Of a DNA stretch of 64,000 nt, positions 1 to 9,743 are shown piece after piece. The notes beneath the pieces were generated by a model. The model was not told the origin of the DNA. It was given only the letters and a program-made list of their open reading frames with translations, and did no database searches. Source of the DNA: Sarcodiotheca gaudichaudii (lineage: Eukaryota; Rhodophyta; Florideophyceae; Gigartinales; Solieriaceae); contig JAUKVZ010000004.1 in NCBI GenBank assembly GCA_032355985.1, forward strand, positions 233,512 through 297,511, given 5' to 3'. Position 1 is the stretch's first letter. Each line of letters begins with the position of its first letter. The position numbers and the translations under genes are program-made.

Positions 1-1815
1 TTCGATGCGGATGGAGATATCGATATCGCGTTCCCCGAGACGGGCGTGCTCCTGGCGAACAGGCGCATCGAATCCGGCGCCTTTTCATTCGAGCCCATCG
101 ATGCGATGGAGCTGACGAGCGCCCTCCGCGATCGATACATCGAAGCGGATATCAACGGCGACGGACTGCCTGATCTCCTCGGTATCCGGCATGGGGCGCC
201 CGGCGCCGGAGACCTCATCGTCTATCGCAACCTCGGCGGACTCGCGTTTGAGCTGACCGAGTTCGAGATCGATCTTGGTGATGAGCCGACCCTGTACGCC
301 GCAGACTTGAATGGAGACGGCGCGGATGACGCCCTGTTGAACTCGACCCAGGACGACATTGTCAGTCTCTTCACATTCAGTGTTGATGATGAGGTGACGT
401 TGCATCCGCTGGGCGTGTTCAACGACACGAACCTCTACGAACGAGGCATCGCTGATATCGATGGCGATGGCGACACAGACTTGATCACCGTTGCAGGCGA
501 CGATCTTGTCAGCCTGCTCCGCAACAGCGGCGGCATGATGCCGACGTTTTCCGAAGAAGCTCTGCTCGGCGAAGACGAGTTGTTCTGCAGCGCCGCGGAT
601 GTCAACGACGACGGCCTGCTCGATCTGCTCGTGCTCCTCATCGGCCCGGATATGGTCAGGCCGTTGTACTGGCGCGCGAATGATCCCGTCGGGCCGGCGT
701 TCGTCGAAACGATCCCCGTGGCCGAGCCGATCTGGACGAGGCTGAACGCTCGCGCCGTGGATGTGGACGCAGATGGCGACCTCGACGTCGTCTTCGCGCG
801 CACGGATGTTGACTCCCACAATCGAATCGTCGCAGTCGCCGAGCACACCAGCGCGCCGAACAGACCGTACACCGGCGTCTTCACGGATGTGCTCTACGAC
901 GCCGACTTCGTGGATGTCAATGATGTCAACGGCGATGGTTATCCCGACCTGATCGCGGAAGGCTACAAGGGATTCGAGTGGCATGAGAATCTGCCGCAGG
1001 ATGGACCCGCGTTTCGAAGCAGGTTCATCCCGGCAGTGCTCCTGGCGACGAGATGGGATCCGGACTGCCCGACTGGCTGCGGCCTCGAGCCGCACGGAAG
1101 CGCGCTTGCAGACTTCGATCTTGATGGACAGCTTGATGTCCTCCTGCTGCGAGGCGCAACGCGCCCGCCCCTGGAGTTCTACCTCGGCGGACATCAGCAA
1201 CAAGCCGTGGTCGAAGATGGCGCCGTGCTCATGGCGCATTCGCATCTCAATCTCGAATACGCGCGCCAGGATCAGGTCAACCTCAGCGCAGGCGAAATCC
1301 GCATGGAAGCGTCAGACCCCGGCGCTCGCGGCGCTCAGGAAGAGCCACTCGAACTCGAAGCGATGTCATCCGATCTCGGTCCGACCGAAGCAGGATTCGA
1401 TCGCGCGCTCCTCGGCAGTTACCCGATCGGAACACTGCGCATCGGACCGGCGCCGACAGTCGTGCGCCTCATCGATCGTCATGACAACGACGGACGCAGC
1501 GCCAAGACGACCGAGGCCGTATACGTCGACAAACTCGTCATCCACGCCGGAAGCACACTCCAGACCAACGGAATCTCGGTCTACTACCGCGAACTCACGC
1601 TGCTCGGAAACGTTGACCATCCCCTCCTCCTGCGGCCAGTCCGCAGCGGCTGCCCCTGGGATCTGACCGGCGACGGCTTCGTCGATGCGCCCGACCTCGC
1701 AGAACTCGTCTCCTGGTGGGGCTCATCAGCCACGCCGCTGGATTTCAGTGGCGACGGCGAAGTAAACGCAATCGACCTCGCAGAACTGATCTCCCACTGG
1801 GGAGCATGCGAATGA
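1..1815 (+). CDS. FG-GAP/VCBS-repeat secreted protein with C-terminal dockerin-like module (5' partial)
   Basis: The frame is open from base 1, so the gene begins outside the window; a GTG at 46 is only an internal codon. The 604 visible residues hold repeated calcium-loop motifs such as DINGDGLPD, DLNGDGADD and DIDGDGDTD, typical of FG-GAP/VCBS beta-propeller blades of exported proteins. The last ~55 residues form a dockerin-like module, starting CPWDLTGDGFVD and ending HWGACE. The visible part aligns by eye with the C-terminal half of the next gene, so the two are tandem paralogues. Its stop overlaps the next start as ATGA. No catalytic motif is visible; a role in surface adhesion or matrix is inference. 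Confidence 0.85.
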   Translation, partial: FDADGDIDIAFPETGVLLANRRIESGAFSFEPIDAMELTSALRDRYIEADINGDGLPDLLGIRHGAPGAGDLIVYRNLGGLAFELTEFEIDLGDEPTLYAADLNGDGADDALLNSTQDDIVSLFTFSVDDEVTLHPLGVFNDTNLYERGIADIDGDGDTDLITVAGDDLVSLLRNSGGMMPTFSEEALLGEDELFCSAADVNDDGLLDLLVLLIGPDMVRPLYWRANDPVGPAFVETIPVAEPIWTRLNARAVDVDADGDLDVVFARTDVDSHNRIVAVAEHTSAPNRPYTGVFTDVLYDADFVDVNDVNGDGYPDLIAEGYKGFEWHENLPQDGPAFRSRFIPAVLLATRWDPDCPTGCGLEPHGSALADFDLDGQLDVLLLRGATRPPLEFYLGGHQQQAVVEDGAVLMAHSHLNLEYARQDQVNLSAGEIRMEASDPGARGAQEEPLELEAMSSDLGPTEAGFDRALLGSYPIGTLRIGPAPTVVRLIDRHDNDGRSAKTTEAVYVDKLVIHAGSTLQTNGISVYYRELTLLGNVDHPLLLRPVRSGCPWDLTGDGFVDAPDLAELVSWWGSSATPLDFSGDGEVNAIDLAELISHWGACE

Positions 1816-4800
1816 ACAACATGAACACCAACACGCGCGCTAACGCATTCACCGCCGCGGCAACCGCCCTGACCGTCTGCTCGAGCCTGGCGACGGCGCA
1901 GGACTATCGCGTTCATTTGATCGATCCGCATGTCTCGGGAGAAGAACTGTCATCTGTCACCGCGGCGGATCTCAATGGTGATGGCCGCATCGACACGATC
2001 GCGGCATCTGCAAGCGGCGGAACCATCGGCTGGAGCGCGCAGTTGCCGCCGGCCGGGGATGACACGCCGGTGTTCGCCGAATACGTGGAGCTTGTCACCG
2101 GCGCAACAGGCATCGGAGCGCTGATCGCATCGGATATAGACGCCGATGGCGATGTCGATCTGCTGTACACGTCGCCGACACTCGGTCGAGCCGCGTGGCT
2201 TGAGAACGATGGCGCCGCTGCGCCCGGCTTCACCGAACACGTGCTTGTTGATGGACTCGCCGGCGCATCGGATGTCGAAGTCGGCGACGCGGATGACGAT
2301 GGTGATCTCGATGTCTTCGTCGCCGCGCAAGTCGCAAACACCGTTCTGTGGCTGGAGAGCGATGGCGGAGCCGATCCAGCATTCACGCAGCATGTGATAG
2401 ATGCGAGCGCGACTGGCGCAGTGAATCTCGATCTGGCTGACATGGATGGCGATGGCGATCTGGATGTCGTCACCGCCCTTGGCGCGGCCAACATGATTGT
2501 GCAGTACACGAACAGTGGCGCTGCGTTTCCATCATTTGCGCGCGAGACGCTGGTGGAGGAAACGATCCTTGTAAGAGACGTCAAGGCGCTTGATGCCGAT
2601 GACGATGGCGATATCGACATCATCTCGCACATCAACTTCGTGCCGGATTCGTTTGATGTCGCGATCGTTTTTCTGCATGAGAATACGGACGGCGCATTCT
2701 CCAAGCCGCCGAATGCGCCGGAGGGGCCGTACGGAACGGACCTCAGGGTTCTCTTCGACAGCGATGGCGTCTTCGGACTGCGCGCATTCATTGGAGATAC
2801 GGACGGCGATCATCTGCCCGATGTCTATGCGCTCGAGAGCTTGGTGCTGGGCCGAAAAGACGTCCTGATCGACGTGGAGATTCAAACCGGCTTCAGAAAT
2901 GAGCGGGCGATCGTCGCCGGCGGCGATGTCGATGGCGACGGCGACCTCGACCTGATTCAGGTCGACCACGAGTTGAACCCGTTCGGCTCCGGTACGCACA
3001 TCTGGTGGATCGAATCGCGCGTCGTGCAGAATGCATCAACAGGAAAGGCATTCCCAAGCATCGCCGCGGCAATGGAGAAGGCGTCTCCGGGCGACTCAAT
3101 CGTCTCATCGCCCCTGGCCGTGCGCAACCATACGGGTGAGTTCAAGCTCGAACCCGGAATGACGATTCGAGCGGCAAGGATGCAATTCGGCTCTGATGTC
3201 GACCTCTCAATTGCAGATCAAACAAGACTCGATTCGAAAGATGATTTCGTCGATCCGGAAGAGCCGCGGCCCGTTGATACGGATGTGTTTGCGGAAATCA
3301 ACGTGATCGCAGGCGCATCCAGCGCGCTCAACGGTTCGCGCATCGACCTCAATGGCTCTCTTGTGCTCGAGCCCGGAAGCAAGTTCGCGCTCGAAGCAAA
3401 GACACGCATCCGAACCGGCTCGCCCTTCCGAACACAAAAGATCCATCACGGCTCGGAATTCAGCAGCGTCGGTGTCGCGGCCGACTTCGATGTGGATGGA
3501 GATATGGACATGTACCTGCCTTACGGCGGCGTAACCATGATCAACCGGACAATCGAAACCGGTTCATTCCAGATGGAGCCGAAAGTCACGGAGCAATCCG
3601 ACCTCATCGAGTTCGTCGTGTCAGATGTCGACGGCGACGGCATACCCGACATTGTCGGGCTCCGCGAAGGCGACATCGTCGCGCTGCGCAACCTCGGCGC
3701 ATTCGAGTTTGAGGAGTTCGCCTTCGAAACAACCCTCGGTGAAGATCCGGAGCTGTTCGTTGCAGACCTCAATGGAGACGAGCGCCTCGATCTCGTCGCC
3801 TTTTCATATATGGACAACGTGGTGAACGCATTCATCTTCACCGGCGCCGACACACCCGAACTGACGCTCGTCGGACAGTTCATGAATACGGAACTGTATG
3901 AGAGAGGCATCGTCGATCTCGATGCAGATGGCGGCGCCGACCTGATTGTCTTCACGGATGACACGGTGGATCTGCTGCGCAATAGCGGCGGCGCGACACC
4001 GAGTTTCACGCGCGAGGATCTCGCCGGGCCGGATGTGTTCTTCGGAGACGCCGCGGATGTCAATCATGACGGCGCTATCGACCTGCTGGTCAGCTCCGCC
4101 GGCGCCGGCAGTGGAACACCCGTCTACTGGCTTCTCAATGATCCGGGCGGCGAGCCGTGGACAAAGCAGATTCCAGTGGCCACGCCGCAACTCGCAGGCG
4201 CCATTCGGGCGGCCGACTATGACGGCGATGGCGACATCGATGTCATCATCCAGCAGGAAGTTCCCGGCTTCAACCTGCGCGATATCGCAGTGGCCGAACA
4301 CAACGGATCTGCGAACTCCCCGTACTCCGGCGCCGAAGTGGCATATGAAGGCGGCTACCTCTCAACGATCGAAAACGTCTCCGGTGATGATGCGCTGGAC
4401 ATCGTTTTCAGCGACAGCGACGGCATTCGCTGGCTGGAAAACGTCACGCGCGACAAACCGCTCTTTCACGAGCGGGCGCTGCTGATCTCGCATCGCGCCC
4501 AGGAGTTTTCCGGCAGTCGAACATCCTTTCCGCTGGCCACGGTAGGCACGACCACATTCGCGGATTTCGATCTCGATGGCTTCCCGGATGTCCTGCTCGT
4601 GCCGCGCGTGCGACGAGCGCCGCTGGAGATCTACTTCGGCGGCCACACGCCGCGCATGAACATCGCCGAAGGCGCCACGCTCATTGCGCGAAGCGACCTT
4701 GAACTCGAAGTCATCCGACACGAGCAGGTCGACCTGAGCGCCGGCGAGATTCGCATGGAAGCGCCGATGGACGCTGCAGAAGGCGGCAATCCCGAGATTG

Positions 4801-5279
4801 TTGACGGCGTGCTTCAACTCGAAGTGTTGTCATCGAATCTCGGTCCGTCATCCATAGGATTCGATCGCACCGCGCTCGGCAGCTATCCGATCGGAACACT
4901 TCGCATCGGGCCGAATCCGACGTGTGCGCGGCTGATTGACTCATTCGAAAACGACGGACGCACGCTTGATGTGCCCGAGGCGTTGTACGTGGATCAACTC
5001 ATCGTGCATGCGGGGTCGAAGCTGGAGACGAACGGAATTGCGGTGTATTACCGCGAGGCCGTGCTTGCGGGTGAAGTGGATCACATCGCCGATCTTCGGC
5101 GCGTGCGCGATGAGTGTCCATGGGATCTTTCGGGCGATGGATTCGTCGACGCGCTCGATCTCGCTTCACTGCTCTCATGGTGGGGCTCGGAAGGCACACC
5201 GCTGGACTTTGGCGGCGACGGCGAAGTGAATGCCGTCGACATCGCCGAACTGCTCTCCCGCTGGGGCGCATGTGAGTGA
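1812..5279 (+). CDS. large FG-GAP/VCBS-repeat secreted protein with C-terminal dockerin-like module
   Basis: A protein of 1155 residues. The start at 1812 is chosen because GGGGAG lies about 7 bases upstream and the product then begins with a signal peptide (Ala-rich core, likely cleavage after SSLATA near residue 29). In-frame ATGs at 1806 and 1821 are alternatives. Two blocks of VCBS blades (about residues 35-390 and 560-930, motifs such as DINADGDVD-like DxDxDGxxD loops) flank a beta-rich segment. The C-terminus is a dockerin-like module from CPWDLSGDGFVD to RWGACE. The ATGA overlap with the preceding paralogue suggests translational coupling. The function is unknown; the protein is probably extracellular and calcium-binding. 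Confidence 0.88.
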   Translation: MNNMNTNTRANAFTAAATALTVCSSLATAQDYRVHLIDPHVSGEELSSVTAADLNGDGRIDTIAASASGGTIGWSAQLPPAGDDTPVFAEYVELVTGATGIGALIASDIDADGDVDLLYTSPTLGRAAWLENDGAAAPGFTEHVLVDGLAGASDVEVGDADDDGDLDVFVAAQVANTVLWLESDGGADPAFTQHVIDASATGAVNLDLADMDGDGDLDVVTALGAANMIVQYTNSGAAFPSFARETLVEETILVRDVKALDADDDGDIDIISHINFVPDSFDVAIVFLHENTDGAFSKPPNAPEGPYGTDLRVLFDSDGVFGLRAFIGDTDGDHLPDVYALESLVLGRKDVLIDVEIQTGFRNERAIVAGGDVDGDGDLDLIQVDHELNPFGSGTHIWWIESRVVQNASTGKAFPSIAAAMEKASPGDSIVSSPLAVRNHTGEFKLEPGMTIRAARMQFGSDVDLSIADQTRLDSKDDFVDPEEPRPVDTDVFAEINVIAGASSALNGSRIDLNGSLVLEPGSKFALEAKTRIRTGSPFRTQKIHHGSEFSSVGVAADFDVDGDMDMYLPYGGVTMINRTIETGSFQMEPKVTEQSDLIEFVVSDVDGDGIPDIVGLREGDIVALRNLGAFEFEEFAFETTLGEDPELFVADLNGDERLDLVAFSYMDNVVNAFIFTGADTPELTLVGQFMNTELYERGIVDLDADGGADLIVFTDDTVDLLRNSGGATPSFTREDLAGPDVFFGDAADVNHDGAIDLLVSSAGAGSGTPVYWLLNDPGGEPWTKQIPVATPQLAGAIRAADYDGDGDIDVIIQQEVPGFNLRDIAVAEHNGSANSPYSGAEVAYEGGYLSTIENVSGDDALDIVFSDSDGIRWLENVTRDKPLFHERALLISHRAQEFSGSRTSFPLATVGTTTFADFDLDGFPDVLLVPRVRRAPLEIYFGGHTPRMNIAEGATLIARSDLELEVIRHEQVDLSAGEIRMEAPMDAAEGGNPEIVDGVLQLEVLSSNLGPSSIGFDRTALGSYPIGTLRIGPNPTCARLIDSFENDGRTLDVPEALYVDQLIVHAGSKLETNGIAVYYREAVLAGEVDHIADLRRVRDECPWDLSGDGFVDALDLASLLSWWGSEGTPLDFGGDGEVNAVDIAELLSRWGACE

Positions 5280-5306
5280 TTGCAGATCTGAAGCGCGCGG
5301 CATGCG

Positions 5307-6026
5307 TCACGCAGGAATCGGCGCCGGATCCGGTTGCGCCTGCGCCTCTTCGTTCACCGCCTTGATGGCGACTCTTGAGATCGTAATCAGCGCAAGCAGG
5401 CTGATGATGAGGCCCGCGATCTTGAGGATGTCTTCCAGAAGAATGTCGCCTTTGGGTCTGGATGCGACTTCCACGACGTGGGCGCCTTCAACACCGAGAT
5501 ACAGCTGCACAAGAAACGCCGGAACATTGGAAGCCATCGCGGCAAGCGCCGTTGTGAATCTGACCGCCATCGCGCCGACGATGTAACTGACCAACGCCGG
5601 ACTCATGGGCGTCAGCCGTATCAGCAGCTGCAGGCGCAGCTGATGCTGATGAATCGCGCTTTCGATGCGCCGCAGCCGCGGCTTGTGCTCGATGTAGTTG
5701 CGCAGATGCGACTGAAACACGCGCCGCGCAAGAACGTACTGAAACGCCATCGCCAGCGGCGCCGCGATAAGAAGAATCGCCAGCCCTTCAGCAAACCCGA
5801 AGATCGCGCCCGCCGCAATCGCCATCAGCGAATCCGGCGCAAAGGCCGATGTGAGAAACACAAATGCCACGATGAACGCAATCGCGCCCCAGATCCCCTG
5901 CGCATCAACCCACGCTCGGATCTCCACGATGTGCTGGTGAAGCTCCTGATGAGTCATCCACGCGGCGGCGATGATGAGTACAACAAAAAGCGCAATCGGT
6001 GCGGCGATGGATGCGCGGATCTTCAT
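5307..6026 (-). CDS. TVP38/TMEM64 (DedA-like) family membrane protein
   Basis: This integral membrane protein of 239 residues has an N-terminal helix (about 8-26), a hydrophobic segment near 45-65, re-entrant-like segments around APDSLMAIAAGAIFGF (about 63-78), and the family-typical RLTPMSP segment near 137-143, followed by SYIVGAM and a last helix near 205-222. This layout matches the VTT/SNARE-associated domain of the TVP38/TMEM64 group; relatives are thought to act in lipid or polyisoprenoid handling, but the substrate is not known here. The tail is rich in Ala, Pro and Gln. It converges with the VCBS gene, whose stop is 28 bases away, and is transcribed on its own strand. Confidence 0.85.
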   Translation of the reverse strand: MKIRASIAAPIALFVVLIIAAAWMTHQELHQHIVEIRAWVDAQGIWGAIAFIVAFVFLTSAFAPDSLMAIAAGAIFGFAEGLAILLIAAPLAMAFQYVLARRVFQSHLRNYIEHKPRLRRIESAIHQHQLRLQLLIRLTPMSPALVSYIVGAMAVRFTTALAAMASNVPAFLVQLYLGVEGAHVVEVASRPKGDILLEDILKIAGLIISLLALITISRVAIKAVNEEAQAQPDPAPIPA

Positions 6027-6126
6027 CCGAGTTGGGCCCGGTGCGTGGTCACGATGTGGATTCTAACCGCGTTCGGATGGAGAGCGCGCAGGCGCTATTG
6101 GGACGCGAAATGTCCGTGGATGCTCG

Positions 6127-7332
6127 CTACGGGCAGGGCCCCCAGGCGCCGAGGAGTTGGGCGAGGTCGGATGAGTTGGTCGTATTGTTGTTGTCGAAGT
6201 CGGCGGGGTCGATGGGGGATGCATTCGGGCCCCAGGCGCCGATGAGCTGTGCGAGATCTGCGCTGCCGACGGCGCCGTCGTTGTTGACATCCTGCAGGCA
6301 GGGCGGGGGAAGTGTTGCGCTGAAAGCCTGGCGATCGCCGCTCGGGTTGAAGCCGTGGCCGGCGATGGTCCTCGCATCGTCGGATATGGCCTGCGCTGAG
6401 AGCAACTGCCAGCCGCTGAGGTCGATACCAAATTCGTCCTCCAGAATGGACTGCAGGCTGCGCATGCCGGTGTTCTGCTGCCAGACCATCGCGCCGAGTG
6501 TGTCGGCATATCCGACAATGCGCTCTGCGTGTTCTGAGACATCCTGCGCGTTGGAGTCAGTGATGGTAGATTCGAATGATTCGAGATTGACGAGCTTGTC
6601 TGTGTCGTTCCAAAGGAACGCATCCTGTCCGGTATCGCCGATGGCTTCGCCGACAATGGTTGATCCATCGGCGGAGATCGCGAGGCCGAGCGCGTAGTGG
6701 AGGCCTCCGGGAACATCGCCGAGGCCCTGCATGCCGCCGGCGCTCGTCCATCTGATCGCTTCGACATCCGGCAGCGCAACGAGTGACTGGCCTGCGAGGA
6801 CGGATGCATCTTCATTGGCCGCGAAGAAGAACGCATCGTCAAAGGGCGTTCCGAGTGAGCCGAAAGTCTGCCATTCGTCGGCTTCAGTCCACGTGGCGGC
6901 GACGTTGCCTGTCGGCGACGCGCAGTAGCCGACGATGGTGAGCGCATCATTCGAAACGCCCAGCGCAATGCAATCACCGAGTGGCTGCATGCCTGTTGAT
7001 TCGGTCCATCGATAGGCGCCATCTGCGCTTCCGATGATGACTTCGCCATCGAAAGAGACGCCGCGCGCCATGCCGTTGGCGTCGGGATCACCCATGTGCC
7101 CGAGCGATTGTGTTCCGATGTCTGCGCGCCATCGGTACGCGCGGAAGGGAGTGGCGGGCTCATCGGACATGCGGCTCCAACCGACGATCGTTCGGCCATC
7201 GCCGGAGATTCCGAACGCCGACGTGTTGCCTGAGCCGCCGGGAAGATGGGGGATGGGCGTGAATGTGGCGGATTGCGCGCAGGCTGAGTGTGCGCATGCC
7301 GCGGCTATGAAAATGGGCAGGAGAGTGCGCAT
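6127..7332 (-). CDS. HAF-repeat secreted protein with C-terminal dockerin-like module
   Basis: The start at MRTLLPIF (7332) is preferred over an upstream in-frame start at 7425 because it opens directly into a signal peptide (AAACAHSACAQS) and has AGGGG upstream. The mature part has at least five repeats of the form GISxDGxTIVGxS, for example AFGISGDGRTIVGWS, ALGVSNDALTIVGYC, GLAISADGSTIVGEA and AISDDARTIAGHG. These define the HAF family of extracellular repeats, a beta-propeller-like fold. The last ~57 residues form a dockerin-like module, beginning CLQDVNNDGAVG and ending AWGPCP. The product has 401 residues. Function unknown; export and calcium binding are inferred. Confidence 0.85.
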   Translation of the reverse strand: MRTLLPIFIAAACAHSACAQSATFTPIPHLPGGSGNTSAFGISGDGRTIVGWSRMSDEPATPFRAYRWRADIGTQSLGHMGDPDANGMARGVSFDGEVIIGSADGAYRWTESTGMQPLGDCIALGVSNDALTIVGYCASPTGNVAATWTEADEWQTFGSLGTPFDDAFFFAANEDASVLAGQSLVALPDVEAIRWTSAGGMQGLGDVPGGLHYALGLAISADGSTIVGEAIGDTGQDAFLWNDTDKLVNLESFESTITDSNAQDVSEHAERIVGYADTLGAMVWQQNTGMRSLQSILEDEFGIDLSGWQLLSAQAISDDARTIAGHGFNPSGDRQAFSATLPPPCLQDVNNDGAVGSADLAQLIGAWGPNASPIDPADFDNNNTTNSSDLAQLLGAWGPCP

Positions 7333-7443
7333 GTGGGGCCCCTGTGAGGGGATGTCGTGCGCGGAGGAATGTATTGCGGTGAAATCGGAAAGAAGGCGGA
7401 TGCAGGCGATTGCGTATACCACCACGCACGGGTGGCGCAGAGA

Positions 7444-8697
7444 TCAGTCATTCGCCACGAGCTTGTCGGACTGTTCGACGAACTTGTCGCCGTCCCAGTT
7501 GGTGTCCTGCGTGACCATGCCTTCTTTGGCCGCCTTCTCCGCGGCTTTGATCGCGGCTTGTCGTCTGACCAACTCGGCGTGCGTCGTGAAGTATTGCAGC
7601 GAATGGCCTCGGAAGTCTTCGATTGAAGTGAAGCCGTGACGATCCATGAAGGCAGAGAGTTGTTCGCAGAGTGTCGATGCAAGTTTGTAGCCGTGGATCA
7701 TGACGCCGGTGCACACCTGCACGGTCTGGGCGCCCATGAGAATGAACTCCGCGGCATGATCGCCCGTTTCAACGCCGCCGATGGCTGAGATTGTGGCGTT
7801 CGGATACCTGCCCTTGGCGGTCTGCTCGCTGAATCGGCTGATCGGCGCCGCCTGGCCGTTAAGCGCAGCCTTGTTGCGCCGATCCGGCGCGGGAAGCGCA
7901 TCAAGCTCGACGGGAATCGGCCCGCCGGAGTTGCCGCCATACATCATGGTGGCGCATTCCATCACCATGCGCAGCGCGATCGGGCGGACGGCCTTGCAAG
8001 AGTAGCCGCCGGGAACGGTGAAGCCTTCAACAGTCGGCTCGGGGCGCAGCGTGTCAAGATCGACACTCATGACACTGAGGATGGTGTTGATCGCGCTGAT
8101 GCCCTCGCAGCCGGCGCGAAGTGCGGCTTCGGCGGGATCGCAGATATGCGTGATGTTGGGCGTCATCTTCGCCCACACGGGAATGGTCGCGACTTCGTTG
8201 ACCCACGTGCAGACTTCACCGAGCAGGTCCGGATCCTGCCCCATGGCGGCGCCCATGCGCCTTTCGGGCAGGCCGTGCGGGCATGAGAAGTTCAGCTCGA
8301 ACGCATCGACACCCGTCTCTTCGCAGCGCCCAACGATCTCCTGCCATGCATCCTTGTTGTACTCCTCCATGATGGAGGCGATGAGGATGCCGTCGGGATG
8401 CTTGTCCTTGACCTGCTTGAACTCGTCGATCCAGGTATCGAAGGGTCGATCGGAAATGAGTTCGATGTTCTCCCATCCGAGCACTTCGCGCGATTCATCG
8501 GCGCGCATGCGCGCGTACCGCGGCGCCACGTTGATGACCTTGGACGCATCGAGCGAGATGGTCTTGGCGATGACGGCGCCCCAGCCTTCATCGAAGGCCT
8601 TGTTGATGACATTCGCATTGGTGCCGGGAGGTCCCGATCCGATGACGAATGGATTGGGGAACTTGATGCCGTTGACGGTGACGCTGAGGTCGGCCAT
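7444..8697 (-). CDS. preA: PreA-like dihydropyrimidine/dihydroorotate dehydrogenase family flavoprotein
   Basis: A protein of 417 residues. The start MADLSVTV (8697) follows AAAGGA at good spacing, in preference to an upstream start at 8751. An FMN-binding TIM barrel of the dihydroorotate/dihydropyrimidine dehydrogenase family is indicated by FPNPFVIGSGPPGTN near the N-terminus, ELNFSCPHG in the substrate loop, AKMTPNITH, AINT, and the phosphate-binding IGGVETGDHAAEF. It most resembles PreA, the pyrimidine-reducing subunit. The C-terminal half-module with two 4Fe-4S clusters found in full PreA is missing: the tail ends in charged, Cys-free sequence. The loop reads MGAAMGQDP where human DPD has its catalytic cysteine (GLACGQDP), so the substrate is uncertain. 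No preT neighbour is visible. Confidence 0.8.
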   Translation of the reverse strand: MADLSVTVNGIKFPNPFVIGSGPPGTNANVINKAFDEGWGAVIAKTISLDASKVINVAPRYARMRADESREVLGWENIELISDRPFDTWIDEFKQVKDKHPDGILIASIMEEYNKDAWQEIVGRCEETGVDAFELNFSCPHGLPERRMGAAMGQDPDLLGEVCTWVNEVATIPVWAKMTPNITHICDPAEAALRAGCEGISAINTILSVMSVDLDTLRPEPTVEGFTVPGGYSCKAVRPIALRMVMECATMMYGGNSGGPIPVELDALPAPDRRNKAALNGQAAPISRFSEQTAKGRYPNATISAIGGVETGDHAAEFILMGAQTVQVCTGVMIHGYKLASTLCEQLSAFMDRHGFTSIEDFRGHSLQYFTTHAELVRRQAAIKAAEKAAKEGMVTQDTNWDGDKFVEQSDKLVAND

Positions 8698-8813
8698 TGG
8701 ATGGTCCTTTCTCGCTCGAACTGTTGCGCCGGAATTGGCTGCGGCGCACAACGCAGGATAGCGGGAAAGGGTGTTTCGTGGCTAGAAACGGTGCTATTTG
8801 GTGGATGTGGGGG

Positions 8814-9590
8814 TCAGGACTCCGCTGTCACGCTCTGCGGCCCGGATCTCTTCAAAGATCCGCCGCCGGCGGACTCCCGCCCGCACTCCGGACACTTCTC
8901 CGCGTCCAAACCCGCGAGCGAGTATCCGCACTTGATGCATTGCCCATGCCGTGAGCGCCACACGCTTCGAACCGTCGGCACGAACTTGAGTGCGATCAGA
9001 CAGGCGACGCTGTAGAACAAGACGTTCAGAAGCAGCCCCGGCCAGATCGGAATGAGTGGAATCGCCATCCCGTACGATCCGGTGGGGGAAGCGATGAACG
9101 TGCCACCGTTCGGATTCGTTGTGAGCCGCTTGTAAAGTGCGCCACCCTTCACACGGACATCGCTCTGAGGCCCGGTTCTCCCCGAGTTAGCCGCGGCATT
9201 GAGATTGGGGTTGTCGTTCGCATATACCGTTTCGACGGTGCATCGAAACGCGCGAATGGGCCATCCATGCGCGACGTGATATCGCCAAGTCCCAGCGCTG
9301 GCGGCCTCCGCGTCGTCCCCTGGCGCCGGCGCCCAGTAGGGCGCGAAGTCAGGTTGATATTCCGCGCGGGAGACGATCGCGACATTATACACGGGACTCA
9401 CAAACGACACGCGTGTGACACTCATCGTCTTGTGCCGAAAGCAGATCAGCGCCGGCTCATCATCATTGATGCGCGCGAACGGCGTGCGGGCATCCGAATA
9501 AGGAATCATGAACAGTGCGCTCGCCAATGTCACGACGATCGTTGCGATGACGGCGAAACAGATGCAGATGAGAATCGTCCGACGAGTCAT
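8814..9590 (-). CDS. membrane protein with C-terminal CxxC zinc ribbon
   Basis: A protein of 258 residues with an N-terminal membrane helix (about 5-30), an exported middle part, a second hydrophobic stretch near 178-202 and a short C-terminal zinc ribbon of the form CIKCGYSLAGLDAEKCPECG. That ribbon is common at the end of membrane proteins in this phylum. GGGAG lies about 5 bases before the start. The last residues (ESAGGGSLKRSG region) are encoded by a copy of a short dispersed repeat (see the repeat at 8851), so the tail is probably recently acquired and not conserved. Function unknown. Confidence 0.75.
   Translation of the reverse strand: MTRRTILICICFAVIATIVVTLASALFMIPYSDARTPFARINDDEPALICFRHKTMSVTRVSFVSPVYNVAIVSRAEYQPDFAPYWAPAPGDDAEAASAGTWRYHVAHGWPIRAFRCTVETVYANDNPNLNAAANSGRTGPQSDVRVKGGALYKRLTTNPNGGTFIASPTGSYGMAIPLIPIWPGLLLNVLFYSVACLIALKFVPTVRSVWRSRHGQCIKCGYSLAGLDAEKCPECGRESAGGGSLKRSGPQSVTAES
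8851..8880 (+). repeat. short dispersed repeat R2, copy a (inside a coding region)
   Basis: It has the pattern AAGATCCGCC...GGCGGACTCCCGC, an imperfect palindrome of about 30 bases shared with sites near 9648, 12959 and 15256. This copy encodes part of the C-terminal tail of the zinc-ribbon membrane protein on the other strand. Confidence 0.55.
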
Positions 9591-9647
9591 TGGCGCTCCC
9601 GAGGAGTGAGGTCTCGCAACTTACACTAGCGCGGCCGCACGAGCTGG

Positions 9648-9676
9648 TCGAAAATCCGCCCGCAGCGGACTCCCGC
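9648..9676 (+). repeat. short dispersed repeat R2, copy b
   Basis: It reads TCGAAAATCCGCC...GCGGACTCCCGC. It matches copy a over most of its length, including the shared CGGACTCCCGC end. It lies between the zinc-ribbon gene and the first R1 repeat. Confidence 0.55.
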
Positions 9677-9743
9677 GACATCCTTCAACAAGAAGCCGTG
9701 CACAACATGCGCAACGCTCCTCGAAAAACGCCTGCGTCCTGCC

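Noticed and set aside
85-1245. Minus-strand ORF of 386 codons opposite the first VCBS gene
   Set aside because: It is a reading of the complement of repeated DxDGDxD codons; no signal peptide or family motif, and the plus-strand frame is clearly coding.
5478-6245. Plus-strand Arg-rich ORF of 255 codons
   Set aside because: Antisense to the TVP38-like membrane protein; Arg-rich composition typical of such shadows.
8398-9015. Plus-strand ORF across the start of the PreA-like gene and the end of the zinc-ribbon gene
   Set aside because: It crosses two clear minus-strand genes and the gap between them, with no motif of its own.
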